64,000 bases of DNA from Parasalinivibrio latis (GCF_036825535.1 NZ_CP098812.1:3658001-3722000); one strand, 5' to 3'. Shown: positions 8,243 to 16,541, counted from the stretch's first letter. Translations and numbers: made by a program. The notes: generated by a model from the letters alone, not told the origin.

Positions 8243-8342
8243 AAAAAAATACCGACCAGAGAAGGTCGGCATAAATACAAGGGGTTACCGCGCTGGCGAT
8301 AGATATCTATGCCAGCATGGCTAAAAAAATGAACAAGAAGCA
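8243..8342 (-). ncRNA. Candidate sRNA of about 100 nt between Spot 42 and engB
   Basis: A consensus -10 box TATAAT lies on the minus strand at 8349-8354, giving a start near 8342. The RNA would contain a hairpin with GCTGGC and GCCAGC arms around an ATAGATATCTAT core (8296-8320), then a textbook terminator: stem 8252-8257 with 8264-8269, followed by seven T residues (8243-8249). There is no coding frame. From memory, a second sRNA has been reported close to spf in Aliivibrio; I cannot confirm that this is its homologue. Confidence 0.65.
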
Positions 8343-8449
8343 CTGACTATTATACGTACCACCTGCCAATATTAAAGTATTTACTCTAATTTTATTTTGA
8401 TTCTGCCTGAGCTCACACAATCCAAGTGGCCACCGTGATTTTCAGACAT

Positions 8450-8553
8450 AAAAAAAGCCCCAGTCACTAACGACTGGGGCAGCTGATTCAGCCAAATCCA
8501 ATAACGTGAAACAAAAGGTCTGAAAGATAGAACATCTTACCTCTGTACCCTAC
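8450..8553 (-). ncRNA. spf: Spot 42 RNA
   Basis: Hfq-dependent sRNA that represses catabolic and secondary-metabolism mRNAs and is itself repressed by CRP-cAMP in E. coli. The minus strand begins GTAGGGTACAGAGGTAAG, nearly identical to E. coli Spot 42, and keeps the conserved TTCTATCTTTCAGACC and GGATTTGGCTGAAT segments. It ends in the GCCCCAGTC/GACTGGGGC terminator (8457-8465 with 8472-8480) and a T-run. Its position downstream of polA and near engB is the classical locus. Confidence 0.97.
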
Positions 8554-8666
8554 TTGGTCTAATTTAACCCAACAGGTAACAGAAAGAAAGCTTATTTCGT
8601 AATTTTATTTCAATAAGTGGTAATAAAAGGATATAAGCCGTTGACGCCAAGGGCTTTATTTATGAA

Positions 8667-8691
8667 TAAAAAAAGCCGGACTTTGCCGGCT
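8667..8691 (-). terminator. polA terminator
   Basis: Stem AGCCGG (8674-8679) with CCGGCT (8686-8691) and a run of seven T residues on the minus strand, about 30 bases past the polA stop. Confidence 0.88.
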
Positions 8692-8720
8692 TTGGTTATT
8701 TATTGCATTTTTATTAACAA

Positions 8721-11519
8721 TTAATGGGCTTGATCCCAGTTATCACCGCGACCGGCATCCGCAATCAATGGTACAGACAGCAGAGCTGCACCTTCCATTA
8801 ATTTCCGTACTTCACTTTCAACTTTGTCAACCAGCGACGATTTCACCTCAAGAACCAGTTCATCGTGCACCTGCATCAGCATGCGAGCTGTACCCGGCTC
8901 CTGTTGGAGCAGCCACTGATCCACCAGCACCATGGCACGTTTGATAATATCTGCAGCCGTCCCCTGCATCGGCGCGTTGATTGCCGCACGCTCGGCAGCC
9001 TTACGGCGCATACCGTTGCTGGACTTGATATCAGGGAGGTGCAGGCGACGGCCGAACAGGGTTTCAACGTATCCCATTTCAGACGCCTGCTGGCGGGTTT
9101 CTTCCATGTAACGTTTCACACCAGGGTAACGCTCAAAGTACAGGTTCATGTAGTCCTGAGCTTCACCACGCGGAATCCCCAACTGGCGTGACAGACCGAA
9201 AGCGCTCATACCGTAGATAAGGCCGAAGTTGATTGCCTTGGCACGGCGGCGCATTTCAGACGTGACGTCTGAAATGTCCAGACCCATCACTTCTGCTGCA
9301 GTGGCAGCGTGAATGTCCTTACCGTGGCGGAATGCATCCACCAGTGCATCATCGCCGGAGAGGTGCGCCATAATCCGCAGTTCAATCTGGGAGTAGTCGA
9401 CAGCCAGGATGGTATAGCCTTCGGGGGCGATAAATGCCTGCCGGATCCGGCGGCCTTCATCATTACGTACCGGGATATTCTGCAGGTTAGGATCGGTTGA
9501 TGACAGGCGGCCGGTAGCAGTGACGGCCTGATGGTAGGAAGTATGGACTCTGCCGGTTTCCCCATTCACCATCTTTGGAAGCTTGTCAGTATAAGTCGAC
9601 TTCAGCTTGGCAAGGCCACGGTACTCAAGGATAACCGCTGGCAGCGGGTAGTCCAGTGCCAGTTCCTGCAACACTTCTTCATTGGTAGAAGGAGTCCCGG
9701 AAGGTGTTTTCTTCAGTACCGGCAGGCCCATTTTCTCAAACAGGATAGCCTGAAGCTGCTTTGGTGAGCTGAGGTTAAACTCTTCCCCGGCAATATCGAA
9801 CGCCTTGCGCTCAAGCTCATCCAGCCGGACTGCAATTTCCTGAGACTGCTGGGCAAGCTTCATACTGTCAATCAGTACACCGTTGCGCTCCATCCGTGAC
9901 AGTACAGGTACCAGAGGCATTTCCACCTGTTCAAAAACGATCTTCAGGTTTTCATCAGCCTGTACTTTTGGGTTCAGCGCATTGTGCAGGCGAAGGGTAA
10001 TATCAGCATCCTCTGCAGCATATTCAGCAGCTTGCTCCAGCGGGATCTGGTTGAAAGTCAGCTGCTTCTTGCCCTTGCCGGCAATTTCTTCAAAACTGAT
10101 GCACTTGTGCTGGAGGAAACGCAGCGCCAGGCTATCCATGTCATGCCGGCCGCCGACACTGTTATAGACATATGACTCCAGCATAGTGTCAAAGGCGATA
10201 CCCCGCATGTTGATATCGTAGCGGGCCAGTACGCTGGCATCGTATTTCAGGTTCTGACCGACTTTCAGTTTGGCTGGGTCTTCCAGCCAGACCTTCATTT
10301 CAGCCAGCACCCACTCGCGGCTGAGCTGCTCCGGTGCATCGACATAGTCATGTGCAACAGGCAGGTAAGCCGCTTCACCTTCTGCGACAGCAAAGGAAAC
10401 GCCTACCAGGTTGGCAACCATGTAATCCAGACTGTCAGTTTCGGTGTCGAACGCAACCAGGGACGCTGAATTGAGCTTGTCCATCCAGCGGCGGAAATCA
10501 TCTTCTGTCAGGATGGTTTCATACTTGCTGCGGTCAATGGCAGCAGGCGCAAAGGTATCACTCGCGCTATCGGTGGCACTGCTTGCAGACGCAAAAGAAG
10601 CTGCCGCAGCCGGTGCAGAAGTCGCAACTGAGGTACCGCCATCAAGTTGTTCCGCCAGCCAGCGTTTGAAGTTCAGCTTGCCATAAAGGGCAACCAGGGT
10701 ATCGCGGTCTTCTTCGCCTTTACGCAGTTCTTGTGGAGTAACATCAAGCTCGACATCACACTTGATAGTAGCAAGTGCATAGGAAAGGTAAGCACCTTCG
10801 CGGTTATCTTCGAGCTTCTTAGCCATGGTTTTGGAGCCACGGAAACCGAGCGGGGCAATCTTGTCCAGGTTGGCAAACAGCTCATCCAGACCACCGATAC
10901 CGGTAATCAGCGCCGTTGCGGTTTTCTCACCAACGCCGGGCACACCCGGAATGTTATCGACCTTGTCCCCCATCAGAGCCAGGTAGTCAATCATATGCTC
11001 TGGGCCAAAACCGTACTTCTCCTTGACCCCTTCTACATCCAGGACGATATTGGTCATGGTGTTGATAAGCAGAACATTCTCATCCACCAACTGCGCCATA
11101 TCCTTGTCACCGGTACTGATCAGAACCGGCATCCCGGCCGCTGATCCCTGACGTGCCAGGGTACCAATTACGTCATCTGCTTCCACCCCTTCTATCATCA
11201 GGAGCGGCAAGCCCATTGCCTTGATAATTTGGTGCAGCGGTTCGATCTGGCAACGCAGATCATCCGGCATGGGTGGACGGTTTGCCTTGTATTCCGCGTA
11301 CATATCATCACGGAAAGTTTTGCCCTTGGCATCAAAAATGACTGCCACCTCAGACTGAGGGAACTGACGGATCAGGCTGCGCAGCATGTTGACCACGCCG
11401 TATACTGCTCCGGTAGGCTCACCATCGCTGTTGGTGAGATTAGGGGCTGCATGGTACGCACGGTAGAGGTAGGATGAACCATCAACCAGGATCAATGGAT
11501 TTTCTGGAATCGTTGCCAT
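8721..11519 (-). CDS. polA: DNA polymerase I
   Basis: Fills gaps and removes RNA primers from Okazaki fragments, and acts in excision repair. The 932-residue protein has the full three-domain layout: N-terminal 5'-3' exonuclease (ILVDGSSYLYRAYHA, GVEADDVIGTLA, STGDKDMAQLV), 3'-5' exonuclease with an intact FDTETD motif near residue 360, and the family A polymerase with DYSQIELR, the KAINFGLIYGMS O-helix and VHDEL. All catalytic acids appear present. An alanine/serine-rich linker lies around residues 300-330. The start is an ATG directly at the edge of the intergenic region shared with elbB. Confidence 0.98.
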   Translation of the reverse strand: MATIPENPLILVDGSSYLYRAYHAAPNLTNSDGEPTGAVYGVVNMLRSLIRQFPQSEVAVIFDAKGKTFRDDMYAEYKANRPPMPDDLRCQIEPLHQIIKAMGLPLLMIEGVEADDVIGTLARQGSAAGMPVLISTGDKDMAQLVDENVLLINTMTNIVLDVEGVKEKYGFGPEHMIDYLALMGDKVDNIPGVPGVGEKTATALITGIGGLDELFANLDKIAPLGFRGSKTMAKKLEDNREGAYLSYALATIKCDVELDVTPQELRKGEEDRDTLVALYGKLNFKRWLAEQLDGGTSVATSAPAAAASFASASSATDSASDTFAPAAIDRSKYETILTEDDFRRWMDKLNSASLVAFDTETDSLDYMVANLVGVSFAVAEGEAAYLPVAHDYVDAPEQLSREWVLAEMKVWLEDPAKLKVGQNLKYDASVLARYDINMRGIAFDTMLESYVYNSVGGRHDMDSLALRFLQHKCISFEEIAGKGKKQLTFNQIPLEQAAEYAAEDADITLRLHNALNPKVQADENLKIVFEQVEMPLVPVLSRMERNGVLIDSMKLAQQSQEIAVRLDELERKAFDIAGEEFNLSSPKQLQAILFEKMGLPVLKKTPSGTPSTNEEVLQELALDYPLPAVILEYRGLAKLKSTYTDKLPKMVNGETGRVHTSYHQAVTATGRLSSTDPNLQNIPVRNDEGRRIRQAFIAPEGYTILAVDYSQIELRIMAHLSGDDALVDAFRHGKDIHAATAAEVMGLDISDVTSEMRRRAKAINFGLIYGMSAFGLSRQLGIPRGEAQDYMNLYFERYPGVKRYMEETRQQASEMGYVETLFGRRLHLPDIKSSNGMRRKAAERAAINAPMQGTAADIIKRAMVLVDQWLLQQEPGTARMLMQVHDELVLEVKSSLVDKVESEVRKLMEGAALLSVPLIADAGRGDNWDQAH

Positions 11520-11639
11520 AATTAAACTCGGTTACTGATGAGCCCGGGTGACCCATCGCAGTACGCTTGGAATTTGATTGGCTACTAGCATGCCATGTAG
11601 AGGGGAATCTGTTAACCGGATGTTTGTTCACAAACTCTT

Positions 11640-11800
11640 CCACCCTGTGGATAAGTTTGTTGGTAATAATTTTATGAATCTTAGGCTTTGTTTGAAATTT
11701 ACTCTGATCTTATTTTTATATCCTTTAAATTCAAAACTTTAAATACAGATCAATGATCTTGATCAGGATCGCTCACCGATCCTTTATTGTGGAAAAAAAT
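11640..11800. other. oriC-like polA-elbB intergenic region
   Basis: The 390-bp gap between divergent polA and elbB is A/T-rich. It contains a perfect DnaA box (TTATCCACA, minus strand, 11646-11654), a second match to the relaxed consensus (TTTTCCACA, minus strand, 11788-11796), and six GATC Dam sites between 11706 and 11781, five of them within 34 bp. Chance would give less than one GATC in such a length. No coding frame is supported. Its role is unknown: control of polA or elbB by DnaA/SeqA is possible, and so is coincidence. Confidence 0.55.
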
Positions 11801-11909
11801 ACAGAATCCACTCATTACATCATCATAATTGCTAGATTTTTGTTCTGTGATGTATCTGGATTCAGTGTTTTTTTCGTGCCTTTTTTGCATTCAAGACGAG
11901 GAAATAAAA

Positions 11910-12560
11910 ATGAAAAACATAGCGGTAATTTTGTCCGGATGTGGTGTATATGACGGTTCAGAAATACACGAAGCTGTCCTTTCCCTGTTGGCGGTTGAGC
12001 AAAACGGCGCAAAATGGCAGTGTTTTGCCCCAGATATTGCCCAACACCATGTGGTTAACCACCTGACAGGTGAAGAGATGGATGAAACCCGCAATGTGCT
12101 GGTTGAGGCAGCTCGTATTGCCAGAGGCAACATCCGTGATGTGAAAGAGCTGGATGTCAGTGAGTTTGATGCCTTGCTGCTTCCTGGCGGGTTCGGCGCA
12201 GCCAAAAACCTGTCAAATTTTGCCTTTGAAGGCTCTGCACATACCGTGAACCCGGATGTGCTGGCTGCTTGCAAGGCCTTTGCCCAGGCAAACAAGCCAG
12301 CGGGTTACATCTGTATTTCACCGGTCATGATCCCAGCCGTGTACGGTGAAGGAGCCATGGGTACCATCGGAACTGATCATGAAACCGCATCTGCATTCAG
12401 TGTTATGGGTGGTGAGCACGTTGAGTGCCCGGTTGATGGCTTTGTTGTAGACCCTGCACGAAAGGTGCTTTCTACTCCGGCATATATGCTGGCTGGAAAC
12501 ATCAGTGAGGCGGCAAGCGGCATTAATAAACTGGTGGCCAAACTGGTAGAGATGGCTTAA
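11910..12560 (+). CDS. elbB: ElbB-type DJ-1/PfpI superfamily protein (glyoxalase-like)
   Basis: 216-residue protein of the ElbB branch of the class I glutamine amidotransferase/DJ-1 superfamily. E. coli ElbB was linked to early isoprenoid synthesis and has weak glyoxalase activity. Family landmarks are ILSGCGVYDGSEIHE at the N-terminus, LLPGGFGAAKNLS in the middle, and the nucleophile-elbow cysteine in YICISPVM. I chose the ATG at 11910, which has GAGG nine bases upstream and starts the conserved domain; in-frame codons back to 11829 lie in A/T-rich promoter DNA. Divergent from polA, and followed by the oppositely oriented RyhB gene. Confidence 0.92.
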   Translation: MKNIAVILSGCGVYDGSEIHEAVLSLLAVEQNGAKWQCFAPDIAQHHVVNHLTGEEMDETRNVLVEAARIARGNIRDVKELDVSEFDALLLPGGFGAAKNLSNFAFEGSAHTVNPDVLAACKAFAQANKPAGYICISPVMIPAVYGEGAMGTIGTDHETASAFSVMGGEHVECPVDGFVVDPARKVLSTPAYMLAGNISEAASGINKLVAKLVEMA

Positions 12561-12586
12561 TGGCCCTAGGCCAGGGATGGCGGCAC

Positions 12587-12737
12587 AAAAGAAAAAGCGA
12601 CGTGTAAACACGTCGCTATAAGCTGAATTTTGGACCTTCGGGGGAAACCGTCGCGCCCTAGCTTTAATACACTGGAAGCAATGTGAGCAATGTCGTGCCA
12701 TCAGAACCACTCTCGGTAGGAGGTGTCCCTGAGTGCG
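12587..12737 (-). ncRNA. ryhB: RyhB iron-responsive small RNA
   Basis: RyhB is made when iron is scarce and represses mRNAs of iron-using proteins with Hfq. The minus strand carries the family core GACATTGCTCACATTGC (12678-12694), identical to E. coli RyhB, followed by TTCCAGT. The transcript ends in a perfect terminator (GCGACGTG 12597-12604 with 12609-12616, then T5CT4). With the promoter below, its length is about 150 nt, longer than the 90-nt E. coli form, as is usual in Vibrio. No protein-coding gene fits this strand. Confidence 0.95.
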
Positions 12738-12743
12738 AGTTAA

Positions 12744-12772
12744 TAATAACCATTCTCATTATCATTGCACAA
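12744..12772 (-). promoter_or_regulatory. ryhB promoter with overlapping Fur box
   Basis: On the minus strand, TTGTGC (12767-12772) and TTATTA (12744-12749) are separated by 17 bases. The spacer and -10 hold GATAATGAGAATGGTTATT, which matches the 19-bp Fur consensus at 15 positions. Fur-Fe(II) would therefore block RNA polymerase directly, the known mode of ryhB control. Confidence 0.85.
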
Positions 12773-12814
12773 CCCCTAAATGAGATCTTTTTCCATTTAA
12801 TTTTCGTTACTCAT

Positions 12815-13246
12815 TTAAATCAGGTGTTTAACAAAATGTAAGCGGTAGTCCCCTACCCCGTCTTTTTTCTCCAAATGTTCAACCTGGTACCCATTATTCA
12901 GCAGCATGCAAAGCATGGCGGTAAACCGGTTACGGGATTTAACCCGGATTTCTTTGTATCCCTTTTCTTTTGCCCATTGCTCTTGGTGGATGAGCAGCAT
13001 ATTTGCAATTCCCTGGCGCCGCCCTTCCGGTACAACCCCACCCAGCCAACTGTAAAAGCAGTCATCATCCAGCTGGTAACCAATTTTGACGCCCAGCAAC
13101 TCTCCGTCTTTCTCCGCCACCAGCACAAGGTTTGGCCGGCGTCCAATCCGTTGCCTGAGGGACTCAACGGTTTCCCCCCGGCAAAACTCGCTGATGCGGC
13201 TCAGCACCTGGACCGCTTCTTCGAAATCAGTACTGCGTATTTCCAT
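12815..13246 (-). CDS. GNAT family N-acetyltransferase
   Basis: 143-residue acetyltransferase of unknown substrate. The acetyl-CoA-binding motif A is visible as GVVPEGRRQGIANMLL, preceded by the beta strand LVLVAEKDGELLGVKIGY; the KSRNRFTAMLCMLLNNGY segment is the usual C-terminal part. I chose the ATG at 13246 (MEIRSTDFEEA); the frame extends to 13297, but those 17 residues overlap the terminator of the upstream gene. The gene reads toward ryhB, with the Fur-controlled promoter lying just past its stop. Confidence 0.85.
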   Translation of the reverse strand: MEIRSTDFEEAVQVLSRISEFCRGETVESLRQRIGRRPNLVLVAEKDGELLGVKIGYQLDDDCFYSWLGGVVPEGRRQGIANMLLIHQEQWAKEKGYKEIRVKSRNRFTAMLCMLLNNGYQVEHLEKKDGVGDYRLHFVKHLI

Positions 13247-13254
13247 GGGCAAAC

Positions 13255-13288
13255 TCCAAAAAAACAAAAACCGGCATTGCGCCGGTTT
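13255..13288 (-). terminator. yhhQ terminator
   Basis: Stem AAACCGGC (13268-13275) with GCCGGTTT (13281-13288) and a T-rich tail (TTTTTGTTTTTTT) on the minus strand. It lies between yhhQ and the GNAT gene. Confidence 0.85.
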
Positions 13289-13349
13289 CGAAATCATTTA
13301 GTAGCAAACGGGATGGGAACGTCTCACATCCTGTCCTTCGGCCTCATTT

Positions 13350-14027
13350 TTATTTTATCTCAGAAGCCATAACTTGCCCGCTTTGCTGTGAAACTGTGGT
13401 AATACGGCGAATGATCATATTGAGCAGTACGCCGTAAATCGGGACAAACAGGCCAAGGCTGATCACCAGTTTGAAGGTGTAATCCACCAACGCGATTTCT
13501 GTCCAGCGCTCTGCCATAAAGGCATCTGGGCTTTTGTAAAACGCAATGGCGAAAAAAGCCACGGTATCACTGGCATTACCAAAGATGGTCGAGCACGCCG
13601 GAGCCACCCACCACTGTTTCATCTGGCGCAAGCGGTTGAACACGTGGATATCGAGGATCTGGCCCAGCAGGTAAGCCATAAAGCTTGCCACCGCGATACG
13701 GAATACAAACAGGTTAAATTCTCCCAGCGGCGCCAAGCCCTGGTAACTTCCCTGGAAAAACACCACAGAAAGCAAATAGGAAATAACCAAAGACGGCAGC
13801 ATCACCAGGAAGATAATACGCCGGGCCATACCAGCCCCATAAATACGGACCGTCAGATCTGTTGCCAGAAAAATAAACGGGAAAGTAAACGCCCCCCAGG
13901 TGGTGTGGAAACCGAAAAGGGTAAACGGGAGCTGAACCAGGTAATTGCTGGACGCGATGATAAAGAGGTGGAAAAGTACCAGGTAACCCAGAGCCTTACG
14001 CTGCTGAGCAGGGGAAAAAGTCTGCAT
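13350..14027 (-). CDS. yhhQ: Queuosine precursor (7-cyano-7-deazaguanine/preQ0) transporter YhhQ
   Basis: Inner-membrane carrier that imports preQ0/preQ1 for queuosine modification of tRNA. The 225-residue protein has the six-segment topology of the family (ECF-like vitamin transporter, DUF165) with the landmarks SSNYLVQLPF, FPFIFLATDLTVRIYG and STIFGNASDTVAFF. The assignment is strengthened by a preQ1-I riboswitch directly in its 5' leader, whose 3' end overlaps the ribosome-binding site. It is transcribed alone and ends in its own terminator. Confidence 0.95.
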   Translation of the reverse strand: MQTFSPAQQRKALGYLVLFHLFIIASSNYLVQLPFTLFGFHTTWGAFTFPFIFLATDLTVRIYGAGMARRIIFLVMLPSLVISYLLSVVFFQGSYQGLAPLGEFNLFVFRIAVASFMAYLLGQILDIHVFNRLRQMKQWWVAPACSTIFGNASDTVAFFAIAFYKSPDAFMAERWTEIALVDYTFKLVISLGLFVPIYGVLLNMIIRRITTVSQQSGQVMASEIK

Positions 14028-14034
14028 GTCAGAA

Positions 14035-14066
14035 CCTTTTTGTTAATTGGGGGTGAGGGAACCCAA
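14035..14066 (-). promoter_or_regulatory. preQ1-I riboswitch controlling yhhQ translation
   Basis: The minus-strand leader holds a compact 32-nt aptamer. A UUGGG stem strand is followed by a C-rich loop, the CCCCC/CCCAA return strand, and the A-rich tail UUAACAAAAAGG. This is a near match, in length and at conserved positions, to the Thermoanaerobacter preQ1-I aptamer as I remember it. The terminal AAGG is the ribosome-binding site, seven bases before the yhhQ ATG, so ligand-stabilised pseudoknot formation would hide it and stop synthesis of the preQ0/preQ1 importer. Confidence 0.85.
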
Positions 14067-14200
14067 ATTTCATCTTCAGGAGAAATTCAGCTAAACAGCC
14101 GCCTTCTCCCGCCAAAGGGCGATGATTATACATTAATCGATTTGAATGTTAAGACAGTGGCGTACTTTCAAAGTGTTGCTAACGGTAAACCGCTGAGCTA

Positions 14201-14500
14201 TCAGCGTTTACCAAGCCAACCCGCCAGAAATGCCAGTTCTTCCTGCCCTGTTCCATCCAGGGTTTCCAGCCACATTGAAGTACTGTAATGCTCGGCGCGG
14301 AGCATCAGACGGCAACCTTCAAAATCCACCAGCCAGCTGTGTAAATCCGCATCGGTCTGGGCTTCGGTTGCGTGCGCCCCAATCACTGAAAGAAAACCAG
14401 CCATCAGGGCCGGTGCGTTGTCGAAATCCAGCTCCGGTATTGTCAGAACCAAGCGGCCTTCATCCGGTTTAAATTCCAGGGAGGAAAAAGAAAAACTCAT
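14201..14500 (-). CDS. DUF3630 family protein
   Basis: 99-residue acidic protein matching the DUF3630 family, which typically sits beside recQ in vibrios. Visible features are an N-terminal FKPDEGRLVLTIPELDFDNAP segment and the C-terminal WLETLDGTGQEELAFLAGWL. There are no catalytic motifs, membrane segments or signal peptide. I chose the ATG at 14500 since GGAG lies seven bases upstream; the ATG at 14512 overlaps that site. It follows recQ by 32 bases and is probably co-transcribed with it. Function unknown. Confidence 0.82.
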   Translation of the reverse strand: MSFSFSSLEFKPDEGRLVLTIPELDFDNAPALMAGFLSVIGAHATEAQTDADLHSWLVDFEGCRLMLRAEHYSTSMWLETLDGTGQEELAFLAGWLGKR

Positions 14501-14532
14501 CGTGCACTCCATGCGCCAGGGCTACACCCTGC

Positions 14533-16365
14533 CTAATCACCCATGGTCAGGTGATCTTCAATCAAGTCGAGGAAAGCCTCGCCATACCGATCCAGTTTGA
14601 CCTGCCCCACACCGTTCACCGCCAGCATTTCTGCCTGGGACGTCGGCAACATCTCCGCCATTTCGATCAAGGTGGCGTCATTGAACACCACATAAGGCGG
14701 GATATCATCCTCATCAGCGATTGCCTTACGCAGCTTACGCAACTTGGCAAACAGCTTCTTGTCGTAATGGCGGCTGCCGATCTTGTCTGCCCGGGTACGC
14801 TGGCTGAGCCCCAGCCGTGGCACCGCAAGCTCCAGAGACAGTTCGCCGCGCAGTATCGGGCGGGCCTGTTCAGTCAGCTGGAGCACTGAATTGCGGGCAA
14901 TGTTCTGCATCAGGAAACCACGGTGGACAAGCTGGCGGATGATACTGACCCAATACTCGTGGCTCTCGTCCTTGCCGAGGCCCCAGGTTGAAAGCTTGTC
15001 ATGGCCGTGATCCTTGATGCGCTGGTTTTGCATCCCGCGCAGGACTTCCACCACATAGCCGATACCAAAGCTCTGGTTCACCCGGTAAACACAGGACATG
15101 GCTTTTTGCGCCATTTCCGTACCGTCAAAGCGCTTTGGCGGATCGAGGCACACATCGCAGTTGCCGCAGGCGTCATGGCGGTATTCGCCGAAGTAATTGA
15201 GCAGCACCTGCCGTCGGCAGGTCTGGGCTTCGGCGAAAGCTGCCATGGCATTAAGTTTGTGACTTTCAACCTGCTTTTGTGGGCCTTCCGGCTTTTCATC
15301 CAGGCAGCGGCGCAACCAACCCATGTCTGCGGGATCGTAAAGCATCATCGCCTCAGCCGGCAGACCGTCCCGCCCGGCACGTCCGGTTTCCTGATAGTAG
15401 GACTCGATATTGCGCGGAATGTCATAGTGAACCACAAACCGCACGTTGGGTTTGTTAATCCCCATGCCGAAAGCTACCGTTGCAACCACAATCTGGACAT
15501 CGTCACGCTGAAAGGCTTCCTGCACCCGGGCGCGCTCGTCGGCACTCATCCCGGCATGGTAAGCCGCAGCAGCAAAATGGGTTTCGCACAGCTTCTCGCA
15601 CACCTGCTCCACCCGTTTCCGGCTGTTGCAGTAAATAATGCCGCTCTGGCCTTTCAGACCGGTAAGGAACTGAATGAGCTGGGCCTGGGGTTTGTGTTTT
15701 TCCACCAGGGTATAGCGGATATTCGGGCGGTCGAAGCTGCCGAGGTAAATATAGGGGTCGGCAAGTGACAGACGGGCTAGGATATCAGCCCGGGTAGTTT
15801 CATCTGCGGTAGCAGTAAGCGCCATCACCGGAACTGACGGGAATCGCTCCCGAAGCTGGCCAAGAGCGGCATATTCCTTGCGGAAATCATGCCCCCACTG
15901 GGAAATACAATGCGCCTCATCGATGGCAAACAGGGCGATGTTCAACGAGTCGAGGCGTTCCAGGAACTCTCGCATCAATGCCCGTTCAGGGGAAACGTAC
16001 AGCAGCTTAATGTTACCGGCGTGCAGATCACGAAGGGTCTGGCTGAGGGCTTCCGGTGTCATGGAGGAGTTCAGGCAGGAGGCGGCAACACCGTTGGCCG
16101 CCAACTGGTCTACCTGGTCTTTCATCAGGGAGATAAGTGGTGAAACCACCACGGCCACGCCGTCGCGCACCAAAGCCGGTATCTGGTAACACAGTGACTT
16201 GCCACCGCCGGTCGGCATGATCACCAGGCAGTCTTTGCCTTCGATCGCCGCATCCACGACACCTTTCTGGCCTTCACGGAATGTCTGGTAGCCGAAGACC
16301 TCCCTCAGCACGGTTTCACCGTCTTGGAACGCCGGGGAATTTGTCAGTTCTTCGATACAGGACAT
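14533..16365 (-). CDS. recQ: ATP-dependent DNA helicase RecQ
   Basis: 3'-5' helicase of the RecF recombination pathway. The 610-residue protein has motif 0 (FGYQTFREGQ), Walker A (MPTGGGKS), DEAH box (DEAHCISQWGHDFR), and motif VI (QETGRAGRDG). The RecQ zinc site follows as C-x16-C-x2-C-x2-C (residues in QTCRRQVLLNYFGE and ACGNCDVC). A winged-helix segment and a C-terminal HRDC domain (LRKLRKAIADEDDIPPYVVF) complete it. Length equals E. coli RecQ. The neighbouring rarD and LysE-type exporter recall the rarD-recQ-rhtC neighbourhood of E. coli. Confidence 0.97.
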   Translation of the reverse strand: MSCIEELTNSPAFQDGETVLREVFGYQTFREGQKGVVDAAIEGKDCLVIMPTGGGKSLCYQIPALVRDGVAVVVSPLISLMKDQVDQLAANGVAASCLNSSMTPEALSQTLRDLHAGNIKLLYVSPERALMREFLERLDSLNIALFAIDEAHCISQWGHDFRKEYAALGQLRERFPSVPVMALTATADETTRADILARLSLADPYIYLGSFDRPNIRYTLVEKHKPQAQLIQFLTGLKGQSGIIYCNSRKRVEQVCEKLCETHFAAAAYHAGMSADERARVQEAFQRDDVQIVVATVAFGMGINKPNVRFVVHYDIPRNIESYYQETGRAGRDGLPAEAMMLYDPADMGWLRRCLDEKPEGPQKQVESHKLNAMAAFAEAQTCRRQVLLNYFGEYRHDACGNCDVCLDPPKRFDGTEMAQKAMSCVYRVNQSFGIGYVVEVLRGMQNQRIKDHGHDKLSTWGLGKDESHEYWVSIIRQLVHRGFLMQNIARNSVLQLTEQARPILRGELSLELAVPRLGLSQRTRADKIGSRHYDKKLFAKLRKLRKAIADEDDIPPYVVFNDATLIEMAEMLPTSQAEMLAVNGVGQVKLDRYGEAFLDLIEDHLTMGD

Positions 16366-16490
16366 GCCGCCACTCTAGCCATAAAAACAGCCGCCCATTC
16401 TACCCGCGCAGGGTTGTTCCGCCAACCGCAGCCGGTGGAAAAATGTGCTGGGATTTCCACGACCTCCTCCATATACTGACTAGTCCATCA

Positions 16491-16515
16491 ACTGTTTTTA
16501 ACGGAAAAAAACAGT
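16491..16515. repeat. Inverted repeat upstream of rarD
   Basis: Perfect 9-bp arms ACTGTTTTT (16491-16499) and AAAAACAGT (16507-16515) around a 7-base loop, ending 26 bases before the rarD start. It could be an operator or part of the rarD leader. It does not fit the LexA pattern (CTG-N10-CAG). Confidence 0.45.
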
Positions 16516-16541
16516 AAATCAATAATAAGAAGGATTTTCCC

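Noticed and set aside
12318..12710. Minus-strand frame of 130 codons over elbB and ryhB
   Set aside because: It overlaps the RyhB gene and the elbB 3' end; RyhB explains the conserved sequence and the terminator.
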